A DNA stretch of 64,000 bases from Nocardioides sp. zg-1230 (GCF_013155335.1 NZ_JABJQZ010000005.1:62001-126000), one strand, 5' to 3'. Shown: positions 42,794 through 51,472, counted from the first letter of the stretch. Numbers and translations are program-made. Notes: generated from the sequence alone by a model not told the origin.

Positions 42794-43504
42794 ATGGAGG
42801 ACCGACCAGCTCGCGTTCCGGAAGCGGAGGAACCCATCACGGTGTTCCTGCTGGACGACCACGAGCTCGTCCGCCGCGGCGTGCGCACCCTGCTGGACTC
42901 CGAGCCCGGCATCGAGGTGGTCGGCGAGAGCGGCACGGCCGGGGAGGGCGCCGTCCGGATCACGGCCCTGCGCCCCCGCGTCGCCATCGTGGACGGTCGA
43001 CTGCCCGACGGCTCGGGCATCGAGGTGTGCCGCCAGGTCCGGTCGGCCGACCCGGGCATCGAGGTGCTCGTCCTCACCTCGTACGACGACGACGACGCGC
43101 TGTTCGCCGCCATCATGGCCGGCGCCTCGGGCTACGTGCTGAAGCAGATCAGCGGCGGCGACCTCGTCACGACCGTGAGGCGGGTGGCGGCAGGTCAGTC
43201 GATGCTCGACCCGGCCGTGACGGACCGGGTGCTGCACCGGCTGCGGCACGGCACCGAGCGGGACCCGCTCACCCAGCACCTGACGCCCAAGGAGGAGCAG
43301 GTCCTCGGGCTCGTCGCCAAGGGGATGACGAACCGCCAGATCGCGGAGAACCTCGGCGTGGCGGAGAAGACGGTGAAGAACTACGTGTCGACGCTCCTCG
43401 CCAAGCTGGGCGTCGAGAGCCGGACCCAGGCGGCGGTGATGGCGGCCCGCCGCCCGACCTCGAGGAACGGCCGGCCGGACCGGCCGGACCGGCCGCACCG
43501 GTGA
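42794..43504 (+). CDS. DevR/DosR-like NarL-family response regulator
   Basis: The 236-residue protein has a receiver domain (VFLLDDHELVRRGVRTLLDS, phospho-Asp67 in VAIVDGRLPDGSG, TSYDDDD, KQISGGD) and a LuxR-type HTH (LTPKEEQVLGLVAKGMTNRQ, IAENLGVAEKTVKNYVSTLL). The KTVKNYVS recognition segment is that of DosR. With the DevS-like kinase about 3.6 kb upstream it should form a two-component system. A short Pro/Arg tail comes from a gccggaccg repeat. Confidence 0.93.
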   Translation: MEDRPARVPEAEEPITVFLLDDHELVRRGVRTLLDSEPGIEVVGESGTAGEGAVRITALRPRVAIVDGRLPDGSGIEVCRQVRSADPGIEVLVLTSYDDDDALFAAIMAGASGYVLKQISGGDLVTTVRRVAAGQSMLDPAVTDRVLHRLRHGTERDPLTQHLTPKEEQVLGLVAKGMTNRQIAENLGVAEKTVKNYVSTLLAKLGVESRTQAAVMAARRPTSRNGRPDRPDRPHR

Positions 43505-43512
43505 GGGCCGGG

Positions 43513-44076
43513 TCAGCCGACCGTCGCGGGCTCCAAGCTGCGTGACCAGCGTCCCCGGCGGGCGAGTCCGTTCATCCGAGCCCGGTGCATCAGGGCGGCC
43601 TGCGCGTGCTGACGGTCGTCGGGGCGCGCCGCCCAGGCGTCGAGGACGGGCGCCTGCAGGGCCCTGCCGAAGGAGAAGCTCAGCTCCCACGGCTGGGGAC
43701 CGGTCCGGTTGAGCGCGTCGAGCCGGGCGGTGGCCTCCATCGGTGTCTGGCCGCCGGAGAGGAACACCAGACCCGGCACCGAGGCGGGGACGGTGTCACG
43801 CAGCACCCGGATCGTCGCCGCCGCGATCTCGTCGTCGCCCACGTCCTGGCCGGACTCCGATCCCGGCAGCACCATGCTGGGCTTGATGAGGATGCCGGTC
43901 AGGTCGACGCGCTGTCGCACGAGGTGGTCGTGGACGGCGTGCAGCACCGCACTCGTGACGACCGAGCACCGCTCGAGGCTGTGGCCGCCGTCCATCAGCA
44001 CCTCCGGCTCGACGACCGGCACTGGCAGCTCAGCAGGTCTCGAGCCTGACGCCGCAGCGCCGCCCGGCCGAGGCAC
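43513..44076 (-). pseudogene. C-terminal remnant of class I fructose-bisphosphate aldolase
   Basis: The frame encodes only about the last 170 residues of a class I aldolase (normally about 340). Homology begins abruptly at PVPVVEPEVLMDGGHSLERC and includes the Schiff-base Lys in ILIKPSMVLPGSES, VPASVPGLVFLSGGQTPMEA and SFSFGRALQAPVLDAW. The preceding 16 or so residues are unrelated low-complexity sequence. The N-terminal half of the barrel is missing, so the product cannot fold as an aldolase. Intact versions are linked to DosR-type islands in relatives. It sits head-to-head with another broken gene. Confidence 0.8.
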
Positions 44077-44171
44077 GCAGGCCGTTTGCCTCTGGTCGGC
44101 CCGGCACCGCGCCGGAAACTGGACGCATCAACGACCACGGCACCAGCGCGGCGGGCCCACGAGGGGGAACG

Positions 44172-44820
44172 ATGACCGCCTTCGTCGACCGGGTGGTCGC
44201 GACGTGGTGGTGCTCGGCATCCCCCGGGGCGGCGTACCGGTGGCAGCAGAGGTGGCGCGATCGCTCGGCGCCCCGCTGGACGTGATCCCTTCCTCCGCGC
44301 CACCGCCGACGACGAGGTGGTGGCGCTGCTCGAGGAGGCCCGGGGCACCCCGGCGCCCCGTCCGACCACGGTGGTCGACACCGACGTCGCCGTTGCGGAC
44401 GGGCCTGCCGTGCTCGAGGGCCACCTCCACCTGCCCGCGGACCCGATCAGCACGGTGGTCTTCGCGCACGGCAGCGGCAGCAGCCGTCACAGCCCCCGCA
44501 ACCAGTACGTCGCCTCGGTGCTCAACGACGCCGGGCTGGGCACCCTGCTGCTGGGCCTGCTGACCCGTCACGAGGAGCAGGACCGCAGCCACGTCTTCGA
44601 CGTCGTGGGCGCCGCTGACCAGATGGTGCTGCGCCTGAACCGCGAGGCACAGGCGCACCTGCGGTGCCCGAACCGGCTGGCCGTGGTCGAGGGAGCCACG
44701 CACCTGTTCGAGGAGCCGGGCACCCTCGACCGCGCCGCCGCGCTGGCCCGTGACCGGTTCGTCGACCGGCTCGGCGCGAGCCCTCGGCCCGGGGTCGACC
44801 AGACCGCGGAGCGCCGATGA
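44172..44820 (+). pseudogene. Phosphoribosyltransferase / alpha-beta hydrolase fusion with several internal deletions
   Basis: Pieces of an Rv0571c-type fusion protein (a DosR-regulon family) appear in three frames. ATG 44172 gives MTAFVDR; then in another frame GRDVVVLGIPRGGVPVAAEV and ARSLGAPLDVIP; then, after loss of most of the phosphoribosyltransferase core, FLRATADDEVVALLEEA in a third frame continuing to the stop. The hydrolase part has VVFAHGSGSSRHSPRNQYVA and LLGLLTRHEEQDRSHVFDV, then jumps to MVLRLNREAQAHLRCPN and GATHLFEEPGTLDR, lacking about 70 residues including the expected nucleophile region. The open frame from 44317 could still be translated, but not into a working enzyme. 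Confidence 0.75.
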
Positions 44821-44945
44821 CGCTCTCGCCGCGCCACCAGGCACGCCGCACCCGCGCGACCGAGCTCCGCGAGCTGCAGGAGGTCGAGGAGCTGCGCTGG
44901 CTGGCCCGCCCGCGGGAGCTCGAGACGGAGCCGACCGGCCTGTAG
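44817..44945 (+). CDS. Small 42-residue ORF coupled to the preceding remnant
   Basis: ATG 44817 overlaps the preceding stop by 4 bases (ATGA). The product is a charged helix (SPRHQARRTRATELRELQEV then EELRWLARPRELETEPTGL). I recognise no family. It could be a small protein of the dormancy island or chance coding. Confidence 0.35.
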   Translation: MTLSPRHQARRTRATELRELQEVEELRWLARPRELETEPTGL

Positions 44946-44971
44946 TCGTGCGGGGCCCCTAGGGTGTCCGC

Positions 44972-46537
44972 GTGCCTCCTCGTCCCGACCGGTCCGACGG
45001 CGTCCGGCCCGGTGGGGCCTCCCGGCTGCGCGCGATCGACCCGCTGGTGCCCGTGGTGGCGGTCGTGTCGATGGTCGTCTACGTGCTGCACGGGTTCGAG
45101 GGCATGCTGACGCGCGACCTCGGCATCTACAGCTACGCCGGCCAGCAGGTGGCCGAGGGCGTCCCGCCCTACCTCGGGGTCCTCAACCGCGCCGGGCCGC
45201 TGGCGCACGTGCTGCCGGGGGCGGGTGCGCTCGTCGCTCGCGTCGTCGGCCTGGACGACCTGATCACCATGCGGGTGCTCTTCATGCTGATGGCCACCGC
45301 GGCCGTCTGCGTCGCCTACCTGCTCGGACGCGACCTCTTCCGATCGCGAGCCGCCGGGCTCGTGACCGCGGGCGCGATGCTCGCCTTCCACGGCTTCATC
45401 CAGTACGCCTCCAACGGGCCGCGCGAGAAGACGCCGATGACGCTGTTCGTGCTCGGCGCGCTGTGGGCGGTGACGCACCGGCGGTGGTTCACTGCAGGCC
45501 TCCTGACCAGCTTGGCCACGCTGTGCCTGCAGACGGCGTTCTTCAGCACCTTCACGGCCGTGGCGATCGGCGCGCTCCTGCTCGCACAGGGGGAGCGGCT
45601 GCGGGCCCTCCTCCGGGTCGCCGCAGGAGGGCTGGCGCCGGTGGCCGTGCTCGCCGCCTGGTTCGCCCTGGCCGGGTCGCTGCGCGCGGCGTGGGACGGC
45701 TTCTACGGCATCAACCGCCGCTACACGGTCCCCAACCCGCTCGACGCGGAGCGCGAGATGGTGTGGGAGGACCTCCACACCGCGTTCGGTGCGTCCGTGT
45801 GGTTGCTGTTCGCCGGGACCGCGCTGCTGGTGCTGGTCTCGCTGGCGGCCGTGTCGCGCCGGGCCCGGACCGCCGAGCCGGGCCTGGCGGTGCTGCCCGC
45901 CATGACCGCCGGCCTCGCTGCCGGGGTGTGGTGGATCCTGCAGGAGTACGACGCCTGGGCCGACCTCTTCCCGGTGCTCCCGTTCGCGGCCCTCGGGCTG
46001 GGCGCGGCCTTCGCCGTCGCCACCCACGGGCTCGCTCGCGGTCCACGCCGCGTGGTGGCAGCGGTGCTCGCCGGCGCCGCGGTGGTGATGGCGTTGACGT
46101 ACTCGGTCTCGACCCGCGACGACTCGCTGGAGGACCAGCGCGAGGCCACCGACGCCGTGCTCGCGACGCTGCCCCCGGGCGCCACCATCACCTCGGTCGA
46201 GGCGCCGCAGCCGCTGGTGCTGACCGGGCGCACCAACCCCACGCGCTACCAGATGTTCCGCAGCGGGCTGCAGGACTACATGGAGGACACGTGGCCGGGC
46301 GGCCTGGACGGGTTCAAGCGCGACCTGGTCGCCGACGAGCCCGACCTCGTCGCGGTGGGGGAGACGGTCTCGCAGCGCTGGCGGGCCTCGATCCAGCCCG
46401 ACTACGTGTACGTCGGCAGTGCCCCGCTGTGGCAGTGGTACGCCCGTGCCTCGCTGGGTGAGGACACGATCGCCGACCTGCGAGAGGCTGCCGGCTACGA
46501 CCCCGACGACCGGCACGCCGAGCCGCTGGTCCCATGA
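44972..46537 (+). CDS. Multipass membrane glycosyltransferase-like protein (GT-C, DolP-mannose mannosyltransferase type)
   Basis: The 521-residue protein has about ten hydrophobic segments after a short N-terminus, starting with DPLVPVVAVVSMVVYVLHGF, and a luminal-type first loop with TRDLGIYSYAGQQVAEGVPP containing an acidic residue typical of GT-C enzymes. The C-terminal 130 residues are extracytoplasmic (YQMFRSGLQDYMEDTW, DYVYVGSAPLWQWYARA). It probably transfers a sugar from a polyprenyl-phosphate donor. The start is GTG 44972. It overlaps the flippase gene by 4 bases. Confidence 0.8.
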   Translation: MPPRPDRSDGVRPGGASRLRAIDPLVPVVAVVSMVVYVLHGFEGMLTRDLGIYSYAGQQVAEGVPPYLGVLNRAGPLAHVLPGAGALVARVVGLDDLITMRVLFMLMATAAVCVAYLLGRDLFRSRAAGLVTAGAMLAFHGFIQYASNGPREKTPMTLFVLGALWAVTHRRWFTAGLLTSLATLCLQTAFFSTFTAVAIGALLLAQGERLRALLRVAAGGLAPVAVLAAWFALAGSLRAAWDGFYGINRRYTVPNPLDAEREMVWEDLHTAFGASVWLLFAGTALLVLVSLAAVSRRARTAEPGLAVLPAMTAGLAAGVWWILQEYDAWADLFPVLPFAALGLGAAFAVATHGLARGPRRVVAAVLAGAAVVMALTYSVSTRDDSLEDQREATDAVLATLPPGATITSVEAPQPLVLTGRTNPTRYQMFRSGLQDYMEDTWPGGLDGFKRDLVADEPDLVAVGETVSQRWRASIQPDYVYVGSAPLWQWYARASLGEDTIADLREAAGYDPDDRHAEPLVP

Positions 46538-47751
46538 CGCGGCGCCGCGCCCCGCTGCTGCTCGCTGCCGGCTCGGTGGTGAGCGGGCTCCTGGCCTACG
46601 TGCTGTTCGCGCTCGTCACGCGCGGCCTCGGCGCGGTCGCCGCCGCACCGGTGTCGGTGCTCTGGACCGTCTGGGCGCTCGCCGCCGCCGCGTTCACCTT
46701 CCCGTTGCAGCACTGGATCGCCCGCTGCCTCACGGCCGGACGCGAGGGCGACGTGCGCGGCTCGGCTGGCCAGGTCGGAGTCATGGTCGTGGCGGCAGCC
46801 GTGGCCACCGGCGGTCTCGCCTGGGTCTTCCGCGACCGCCTGTTCCACCGCGACGACGCGTGGTTCCCCGTGCTGGTCGTGCTGGTGGTCCTGGGCTCGG
46901 CCGCCGTCGGCGTGCTCCGGGGGGCACTGGCGGGCCGCGGCCGGATGGGTGCGGTGGCGTGGAGCCTGGTCGCGGAGAACGCTCTGAGGTGCGTCCTCGT
47001 GGCCGTGCTGCTGGCGGCGCAGGTGCACGACCCCGTCGCCCACGGCCTGTGCCTCGTCGCCGGCTCGCTCATCGCGCTGTGGCCGGGCGCGTGGCGGTTC
47101 GGCGGACCCACGACGGACCGGCCGGGCTCCCTGGCGTTCCTGGGCGGTGCCGCGACGGGACAGCTGCTGGCGCAGGTCGTGCTGACCGGGGGAGCGGTCG
47201 TGCTGGCGCTCCTCGGTGGCTCGCCCGCGGAGATCACGGCGATGTTCGCGACGCTGGCGCTGTTCCGCGCGCCCTACATGGTGGTGCTGGGGATCCTGCC
47301 GCAGGTCACCCACCACGTCACCGGTCTCGTCGTCGCGGGCGACCACCCCGCGCTCCGCTCGCTCGCGCGCCGGCTGGCGGTGCTCGGTGCCGTGACCGTG
47401 GCGCTCGGGGCGGTCATCGGCGCGACCGCCGGGCCCCTCCTGGTGCGGGCGGTCTTCGGTGGCACCGTCGACGTCGGTGCCGGCGTGGCCGCGCTGGTCG
47501 CCACGGGGTGCGCGCTCGCCCTCGTCAACGTGGTGGTCATGGTGGGCGCCCTCGCGCTCGACCGCCCGGGGCGGGTCGCCGGCGCGTGGGGGCTCGCGGT
47601 CCTGGTGGGCGCCGTGGCGCTGCTCGCGACGACGGCGTACGTGCCCGTCGAGCGGGTGGCGTTCGCCTTCCTCGCCACCGAGGTCGCTGCCGCGGCGTTC
47701 CTCGCCGTGACGGCCTCGACGGTGCTCAGGGCCGGTCGGACGTCGGCCTGA
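46534..47751 (+). CDS. Polysaccharide flippase-like membrane protein (MOP superfamily)
   Basis: The 405-residue protein is almost wholly hydrophobic with about twelve segments (SVVSGLLAYVLFALVTRGLG, then FTFPLQHWIARC) in the pattern of Wzx/oligosaccharide flippases. It would move a lipid-linked glycan across the membrane. It is coupled to the GT-C gene upstream by an ATGA overlap. Its 3' end overlaps the convergent methyltransferase gene by 26 bases. Family assignment rests on topology and context more than on motifs. Confidence 0.75.
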   Translation: MTRRRAPLLLAAGSVVSGLLAYVLFALVTRGLGAVAAAPVSVLWTVWALAAAAFTFPLQHWIARCLTAGREGDVRGSAGQVGVMVVAAAVATGGLAWVFRDRLFHRDDAWFPVLVVLVVLGSAAVGVLRGALAGRGRMGAVAWSLVAENALRCVLVAVLLAAQVHDPVAHGLCLVAGSLIALWPGAWRFGGPTTDRPGSLAFLGGAATGQLLAQVVLTGGAVVLALLGGSPAEITAMFATLALFRAPYMVVLGILPQVTHHVTGLVVAGDHPALRSLARRLAVLGAVTVALGAVIGATAGPLLVRAVFGGTVDVGAGVAALVATGCALALVNVVVMVGALALDRPGRVAGAWGLAVLVGAVALLATTAYVPVERVAFAFLATEVAAAAFLAVTASTVLRAGRTSA

Positions 47752-48448
47752 CGGCTGCGACGAACACCGACGAGCCGAACGGCAGGTCACGCCGGCGCAG
47801 GACGCGCGCCTCGGCCCGGCACACCCCCACGAGCGCCCGGTCGACGCGCGGCGAGACCTCCGGCAGGCGCGAGTCGTCGCCGGCCGCCGGACGGACCCGG
47901 CGCCTGAGCCGCTCGGCCGCGAAGAGCGGGAACACGCCGCCGAAGGCGTACGTCGCCCGCACCACCTGCATCCCGGCCCCCTCGACCAGCGCGAGGATGC
48001 CGGAACGGGTGTAGCGCCGGTGGTGGCCCGCCCGCACGTCGTGGTCCGACCACGCCCACTGGTAGGCCGGGACCGAGAGCAGCATCCGCCCGCCCGGCAC
48101 CAGCACCCGCCGCAGCTCGGCGACGGCGCGCTCGTCGTCGGCGCAGTGCTCGACGACGTCGAACGCCGAGACGACGTCGAAGGTCGCGTCACCGAACGGC
48201 AGCTCGGTCGCCGACCCCACGACCCCCTCGCCGGGGCGCAGGCCCTCGGGGAAGAGGTCGAGGCTCACGTGCTGGCGCGCACCACGCATCCAGCCGACGC
48301 TGGGGGCGTCCGCGCTGCCGACGTCGAGCGTGCGTCCGGGGGCGGCGAGGTGCGGCGCCATCACGGCCGCGAGCAGGTCGGTGCGGGCCCGGTGCCACCA
48401 GTATCCCTCGCGGGTCAGCGACGACGAGCCGGGCTGGGCGACGCTCAC
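47726..48448 (-). CDS. Class I SAM-dependent methyltransferase
   Basis: The 240-residue protein has the SAM-binding motif TLDVGSADAPSVGWM, the second motif HVSLDLFPEGLRPG, ATFDVVSAFDVVEHCADDER, and LVPGGRMLLSVPAYQWAWSD, typical of type 11 methyltransferases acting on sugars or lipids. GTG 48448 overlaps the stop of the aminotransferase gene by 4 bases (GTGA). In this glycan operon it probably methylates a sugar residue. Confidence 0.9.
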   Translation of the reverse strand: MSVAQPGSSSLTREGYWWHRARTDLLAAVMAPHLAAPGRTLDVGSADAPSVGWMRGARQHVSLDLFPEGLRPGEGVVGSATELPFGDATFDVVSAFDVVEHCADDERAVAELRRVLVPGGRMLLSVPAYQWAWSDHDVRAGHHRRYTRSGILALVEGAGMQVVRATYAFGGVFPLFAAERLRRRVRPAAGDDSRLPEVSPRVDRALVGVCRAEARVLRRRDLPFGSSVFVAAVRPTSDRP

Positions 48449-49641
48449 CGCTCCGGGAGTGTGACGGTGCTCGCCTCGAGGAAGGAGGCCACCACCCGGT
48501 CGAGGTCGGGGTCGGACAGGTTGTTGTGGAAGGGCAGGCGCAGCAGCCGCTCGCTGACGTCCTGCGAGACCGGACAGTCCGTCGGGCGCACGGCGAACGA
48601 GCGCCCGGCGTCGGAGGTGTGGAGCGGCTGGTAGTGGAAGGTGGCCTGCACCCCCGCCTTGCGCATCAGCTCCAGCACGTCGTTGCGGCGGTCGCGGTGG
48701 GACAGCAGGACGTAGAACATGTGGTGCGCCGCGCCCCGGTCCTCCGGCACCCGCATCACCTCGAAGCCCAGCTCGTCGGCGTACGGCGCCAGCGCGGCGG
48801 CGTAGCGCTCGCTGACGCGCTGCCGCTTGGCCTGCACGGCCTCGCGCTGCTCGAGCTGGCCGAGGAGGTAGGCGGCCAGCACGTCGGACAGCCCGAACGA
48901 GGAGCCGGTGTCCTTCCACGTGTACTTGTCGACCTGGCCGAGCATGAAGGCGTGGCGGTTGGTGCCCTTGTCGTAGAGCACGCGGGCGCGGTCGACGTCC
49001 TCCGGGTCGTTGAGCAGGAGAGCGCCGCCCTCGCCGCAGACGAAGTTCTTGGTCTCGTGGAAGCTCAGGGTCGCGTAGCGGCCCAGGCTGCCCAGCGGCT
49101 CGCCGCGCCAGGTGCCGAACAGGCCGTGGGCGTTGTCCTCGACCAGGCGCACCTCCGGCCACTCGGCCAGCACGTCGCGGATCCCCTGCACGTCGCAGGC
49201 GACGCCGGCGTAGTGCACGATCACGACGGCGCGCACGTGCTCGTCGAGGAGCGTGGCGAGGTGGGCGGGGTCGAGGCCGAGCGTGTCGGGCTCGATGTCG
49301 CAGAAGAGCAGGCCGGCGCCCTGCCGGGCGAAGGCGAGCCCGGTGCTGGTGAAGGTGAACGACGGGACGATGACCGTGTCGCCCTCCTGGAGGTCCATCA
49401 GCATGGCCGACAGCTCGAGGGCGGCCGTGCACGAGGTGGTCATCAGCACCTCGGCCGAGCCGGTGTCGGCCGCGAGGACCTCCGCCGACCGTCGAGCGAA
49501 GTCGCCGCCCGACGACAGGTGCCCGCTCCGGACGGCCGCCTGCACGTGCTCGAGCTCGCGCCCCTCCACCGAGGCGACGTTGAACGCGATGTCCGGCAGC
49601 TCGCCGACCAGGTCGTGCTCGAGCTCCTGTGCATGTGCCAC
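48445..49641 (-). CDS. DegT/DnrJ/EryC1/StrS aminotransferase, WecE-like
   Basis: The 398-residue PLP enzyme resembles dTDP-4-amino-4,6-dideoxygalactose transaminase (WecE): TTSCTAALELSAMLMDLQEG, VIVPSFTFTSTGLAFARQGA, LVEDNAHGLFGTWRGEPLGS, the PLP Lys in SFHETKNFVCGEGGAL, and HMFYVLLSHRDRRNDVLELM. It would aminate a 4-keto nucleotide sugar. I chose GTG 49641 because AGGGAGG lies just upstream. GTG 49755, overlapping the sulfotransferase stop as GTGA like the other genes here, would add 38 residues including four hexapeptide repeats. Confidence 0.92.
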   Translation of the reverse strand: MAHAQELEHDLVGELPDIAFNVASVEGRELEHVQAAVRSGHLSSGGDFARRSAEVLAADTGSAEVLMTTSCTAALELSAMLMDLQEGDTVIVPSFTFTSTGLAFARQGAGLLFCDIEPDTLGLDPAHLATLLDEHVRAVVIVHYAGVACDVQGIRDVLAEWPEVRLVEDNAHGLFGTWRGEPLGSLGRYATLSFHETKNFVCGEGGALLLNDPEDVDRARVLYDKGTNRHAFMLGQVDKYTWKDTGSSFGLSDVLAAYLLGQLEQREAVQAKRQRVSERYAAALAPYADELGFEVMRVPEDRGAAHHMFYVLLSHRDRRNDVLELMRKAGVQATFHYQPLHTSDAGRSFAVRPTDCPVSQDVSERLLRLPFHNNLSDPDLDRVVASFLEASTVTLPER

Positions 49642-49662
49642 GACGGGCACCTCCCTCTGTCC

Positions 49663-49734
49663 TTCTCGTGTGTCCGGGCCTTCTCGTGTGTCCGGGCCTT
49701 GTCGTGTGTCCGGGCCTTCTCGTGTGTCCGGGTC
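49663..49734. repeat. Four 18-bp tandem repeats before the aminotransferase gene
   Basis: Units of ttctcgtgtgtccgggcc lie at 49663-49680, 49681-49698, 49699-49716 (one change) and 49717-49734 (one change). The unit is a multiple of three and the minus-strand frame is open, reading repeats of GPDTRE in phase with the aminotransferase. It is a minisatellite that could vary in copy number. Confidence 0.9.
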
Positions 49735-49751
49735 GTTCGCGTCGGTGCGGG

Positions 49752-50501
49752 TCACCACGGCAGCGCTCTCCCCAGCTGGTCGGCCAGGCGGACGTTGCTG
49801 TCCTTGAAGTACCCCTCGAGCGTGCCCCTCACGCCTGCGTCGAGCACGGGGGCGTCGCCGGGGCTCGCGTTGACCTGCCTCGCCCCCGGCGTCGGCGTCC
49901 GCCCGGGGTCGAGGCCGACGTCCGCGACGAGCCCGCGCAGCACCTCGGGGTCGGCCAGCAGCTCCTCGAGGAACAGCACGTGCGTGGTCGCCGGGAACGT
50001 CGCGAACCACGGTGCGAGCTGCTCGGCGTAGCGACCGCGGCGCAGGTAGGCCACCGGCGACACCGACGAGCGCCGGGTGTCCCACGGCTGGTCGTCGTGC
50101 AGGTCGGCGAGCAGGGCGTCCTCGAGGTCACGGTCCTCGAAGCCGTTGGCGGTGCTGAACCGCCAGTGGGACACGGCTCGGCGCACGGGGTCCCGCAGCA
50201 GCGCGACCACCTCGACCTCCCCGAGCATCGCCGCGGCGCGGCCCGGGGCCTGCGGGTCCTCGAGGTAGCTGGTGCTCTTGTCGCCGAGCAGCTCCTCGTC
50301 GCGGGCGTGGGCGAACCACGTGCGGTGGTAGGAGTCCGCGCCGCGGGCGGTGAGCTCCGCGTCGCAGAAGACCTTCGGCTCGGGCGGCGACGGTCGGGCC
50401 ATGGTGAGGTCGGGGTGCGCGTCGAGCGCGCGGCTCAGGTACGTCGTACCGCACCGCTGCGCACCGACGACGAGGAGGTGCCGGTGGTCGCAGCCGGTCA
50501 C
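49752..50501 (-). CDS. Sulfotransferase
   Basis: The 249-residue protein is a PAPS-dependent sulfotransferase: the 5'-phosphosulfate loop LLVVGAQRCGTTYLSRALDA, a possible catalytic region KVFCDAELTARG, GDKSTSYLEDP, and the 3'-phosphate motif LLRDPVRRAVSHWRF. It would sulfate a carbohydrate. The start is GTG 50501, overlapping the glycosyltransferase stop by 4 bases. It is inside the glycan operon. Confidence 0.9.
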   Translation of the reverse strand: MTGCDHRHLLVVGAQRCGTTYLSRALDAHPDLTMARPSPPEPKVFCDAELTARGADSYHRTWFAHARDEELLGDKSTSYLEDPQAPGRAAAMLGEVEVVALLRDPVRRAVSHWRFSTANGFEDRDLEDALLADLHDDQPWDTRRSSVSPVAYLRRGRYAEQLAPWFATFPATTHVLFLEELLADPEVLRGLVADVGLDPGRTPTPGARQVNASPGDAPVLDAGVRGTLEGYFKDSNVRLADQLGRALPW

Positions 50502-51472
50502 GAGGACACCCGGCGGGCCACGTGGTAGGTGGTGACCGCGCTGACCGCGTTGAGCGTGCGGACGACGTACTCGCCCAGCATCGACAGCAGCATGATGACG
50601 AAGCCGTTCATCAGCGCGAGCAGCACCGCGATCGTCGTCCAGCCCGGCACGGTGGAGTCCACGAACAGCGCCCGGACCAGGTAGAAGAGGCCGAGCAGGA
50701 AGCTGACGCCCGCGACCGCGAAGCCCACGCCGGCCGCCAGTCGCAGCGGGAAGACGGAGTAGCTGAACAGGATGGTCAGCACGAGCGAGGCGATCCGTCG
50801 CAGGCCGTAGTTGCTGGCGCCGACCGGTCGGGGGTCGTGCCGCACGAGCACGTCGGCCGGGTCGCTGGAGAACATCAGGGCCTGGCCGGTGATGTAGGGG
50901 TGGGCCGTGCGGGAGTCGCAGATCCGCTCCACCACGTCGCGACGCAGGATGCGGAAGTTGGACACGGCCAGGCCGGGCGGCTGGTCGAAGACCCGGCGGT
51001 TGATCATGCTGATCGCCTTGCTGCCCAGCCGTCGGTAGCCGCGCGCCTGCTTGCGCTCGAAGCGGCCGAAGACGACGTCGTGGCCCTCCATCGCCTTGTC
51101 GATCAGCAGCAGCACCTGATCGGGCGGGTTCTGCAGGTCGTCGTCGAGGGTGATGACGTAGTCGCCGGTCGACTCCCGCATGCCCGCGAGGTTGGCGTGG
51201 TGCTGGCCGTAGTTGCGCAGCAGGTCGAGCGCGACGACGTGGGGGGAGGTGCGCGCGCGCTCGGCGATCACGTCCCAGCTGTCGTCCCGGCTGCCGTCAT
51301 TGACCAGCACGACCTGGTAGCGCAGCCCGGCGGACTCGAAGACCTCGACGACGCGGTCGACCGTCGACCCCACGACGTCCTGGCTGTTGTAGACGGGGAT
51401 CACGACTGTGTACGAGCTGGCTGACCGGTCTGCGGTGGACTGTTCGAGAGCGCTTCGGTCGTCGCCCACCAT
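50498..51472 (-). CDS. Membrane-anchored family 2 glycosyltransferase (ArnC/DPM1-like)
   Basis: The 324-residue protein has a GT-A domain (TVVIPVYNSQDVVGSTVDRV, LVNDGSRDDSW, DYVITLDDDLQNPPDQ) and two C-terminal membrane helices (LRLAAGVGFAVAGVSFLLGL, TIAVLLALMNGFVIMLLSML). This is the design of polyprenyl-phosphate glycosyltransferases such as ArnC, GtrB and DPM1, which load a sugar onto undecaprenyl phosphate for GT-C enzymes. The ATG at 51472 is close to its AGGAGG; GTG 51469 is possible. It leads the four-gene minus-strand operon. Confidence 0.92.
   Translation of the reverse strand: MVGDDRSALEQSTADRSASSYTVVIPVYNSQDVVGSTVDRVVEVFESAGLRYQVVLVNDGSRDDSWDVIAERARTSPHVVALDLLRNYGQHHANLAGMRESTGDYVITLDDDLQNPPDQVLLLIDKAMEGHDVVFGRFERKQARGYRRLGSKAISMINRRVFDQPPGLAVSNFRILRRDVVERICDSRTAHPYITGQALMFSSDPADVLVRHDPRPVGASNYGLRRIASLVLTILFSYSVFPLRLAAGVGFAVAGVSFLLGLFYLVRALFVDSTVPGWTTIAVLLALMNGFVIMLLSMLGEYVVRTLNAVSAVTTYHVARRVSS

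Noticed and set aside
39665..43504. Single 1279-codon frame joining the ATPase to devR
   Set aside because: The middle part between about 41520 and 42790 has no homology; the fusion arises because the frame has no stop after the ATPase frameshift. DevR has its own start at 42794.
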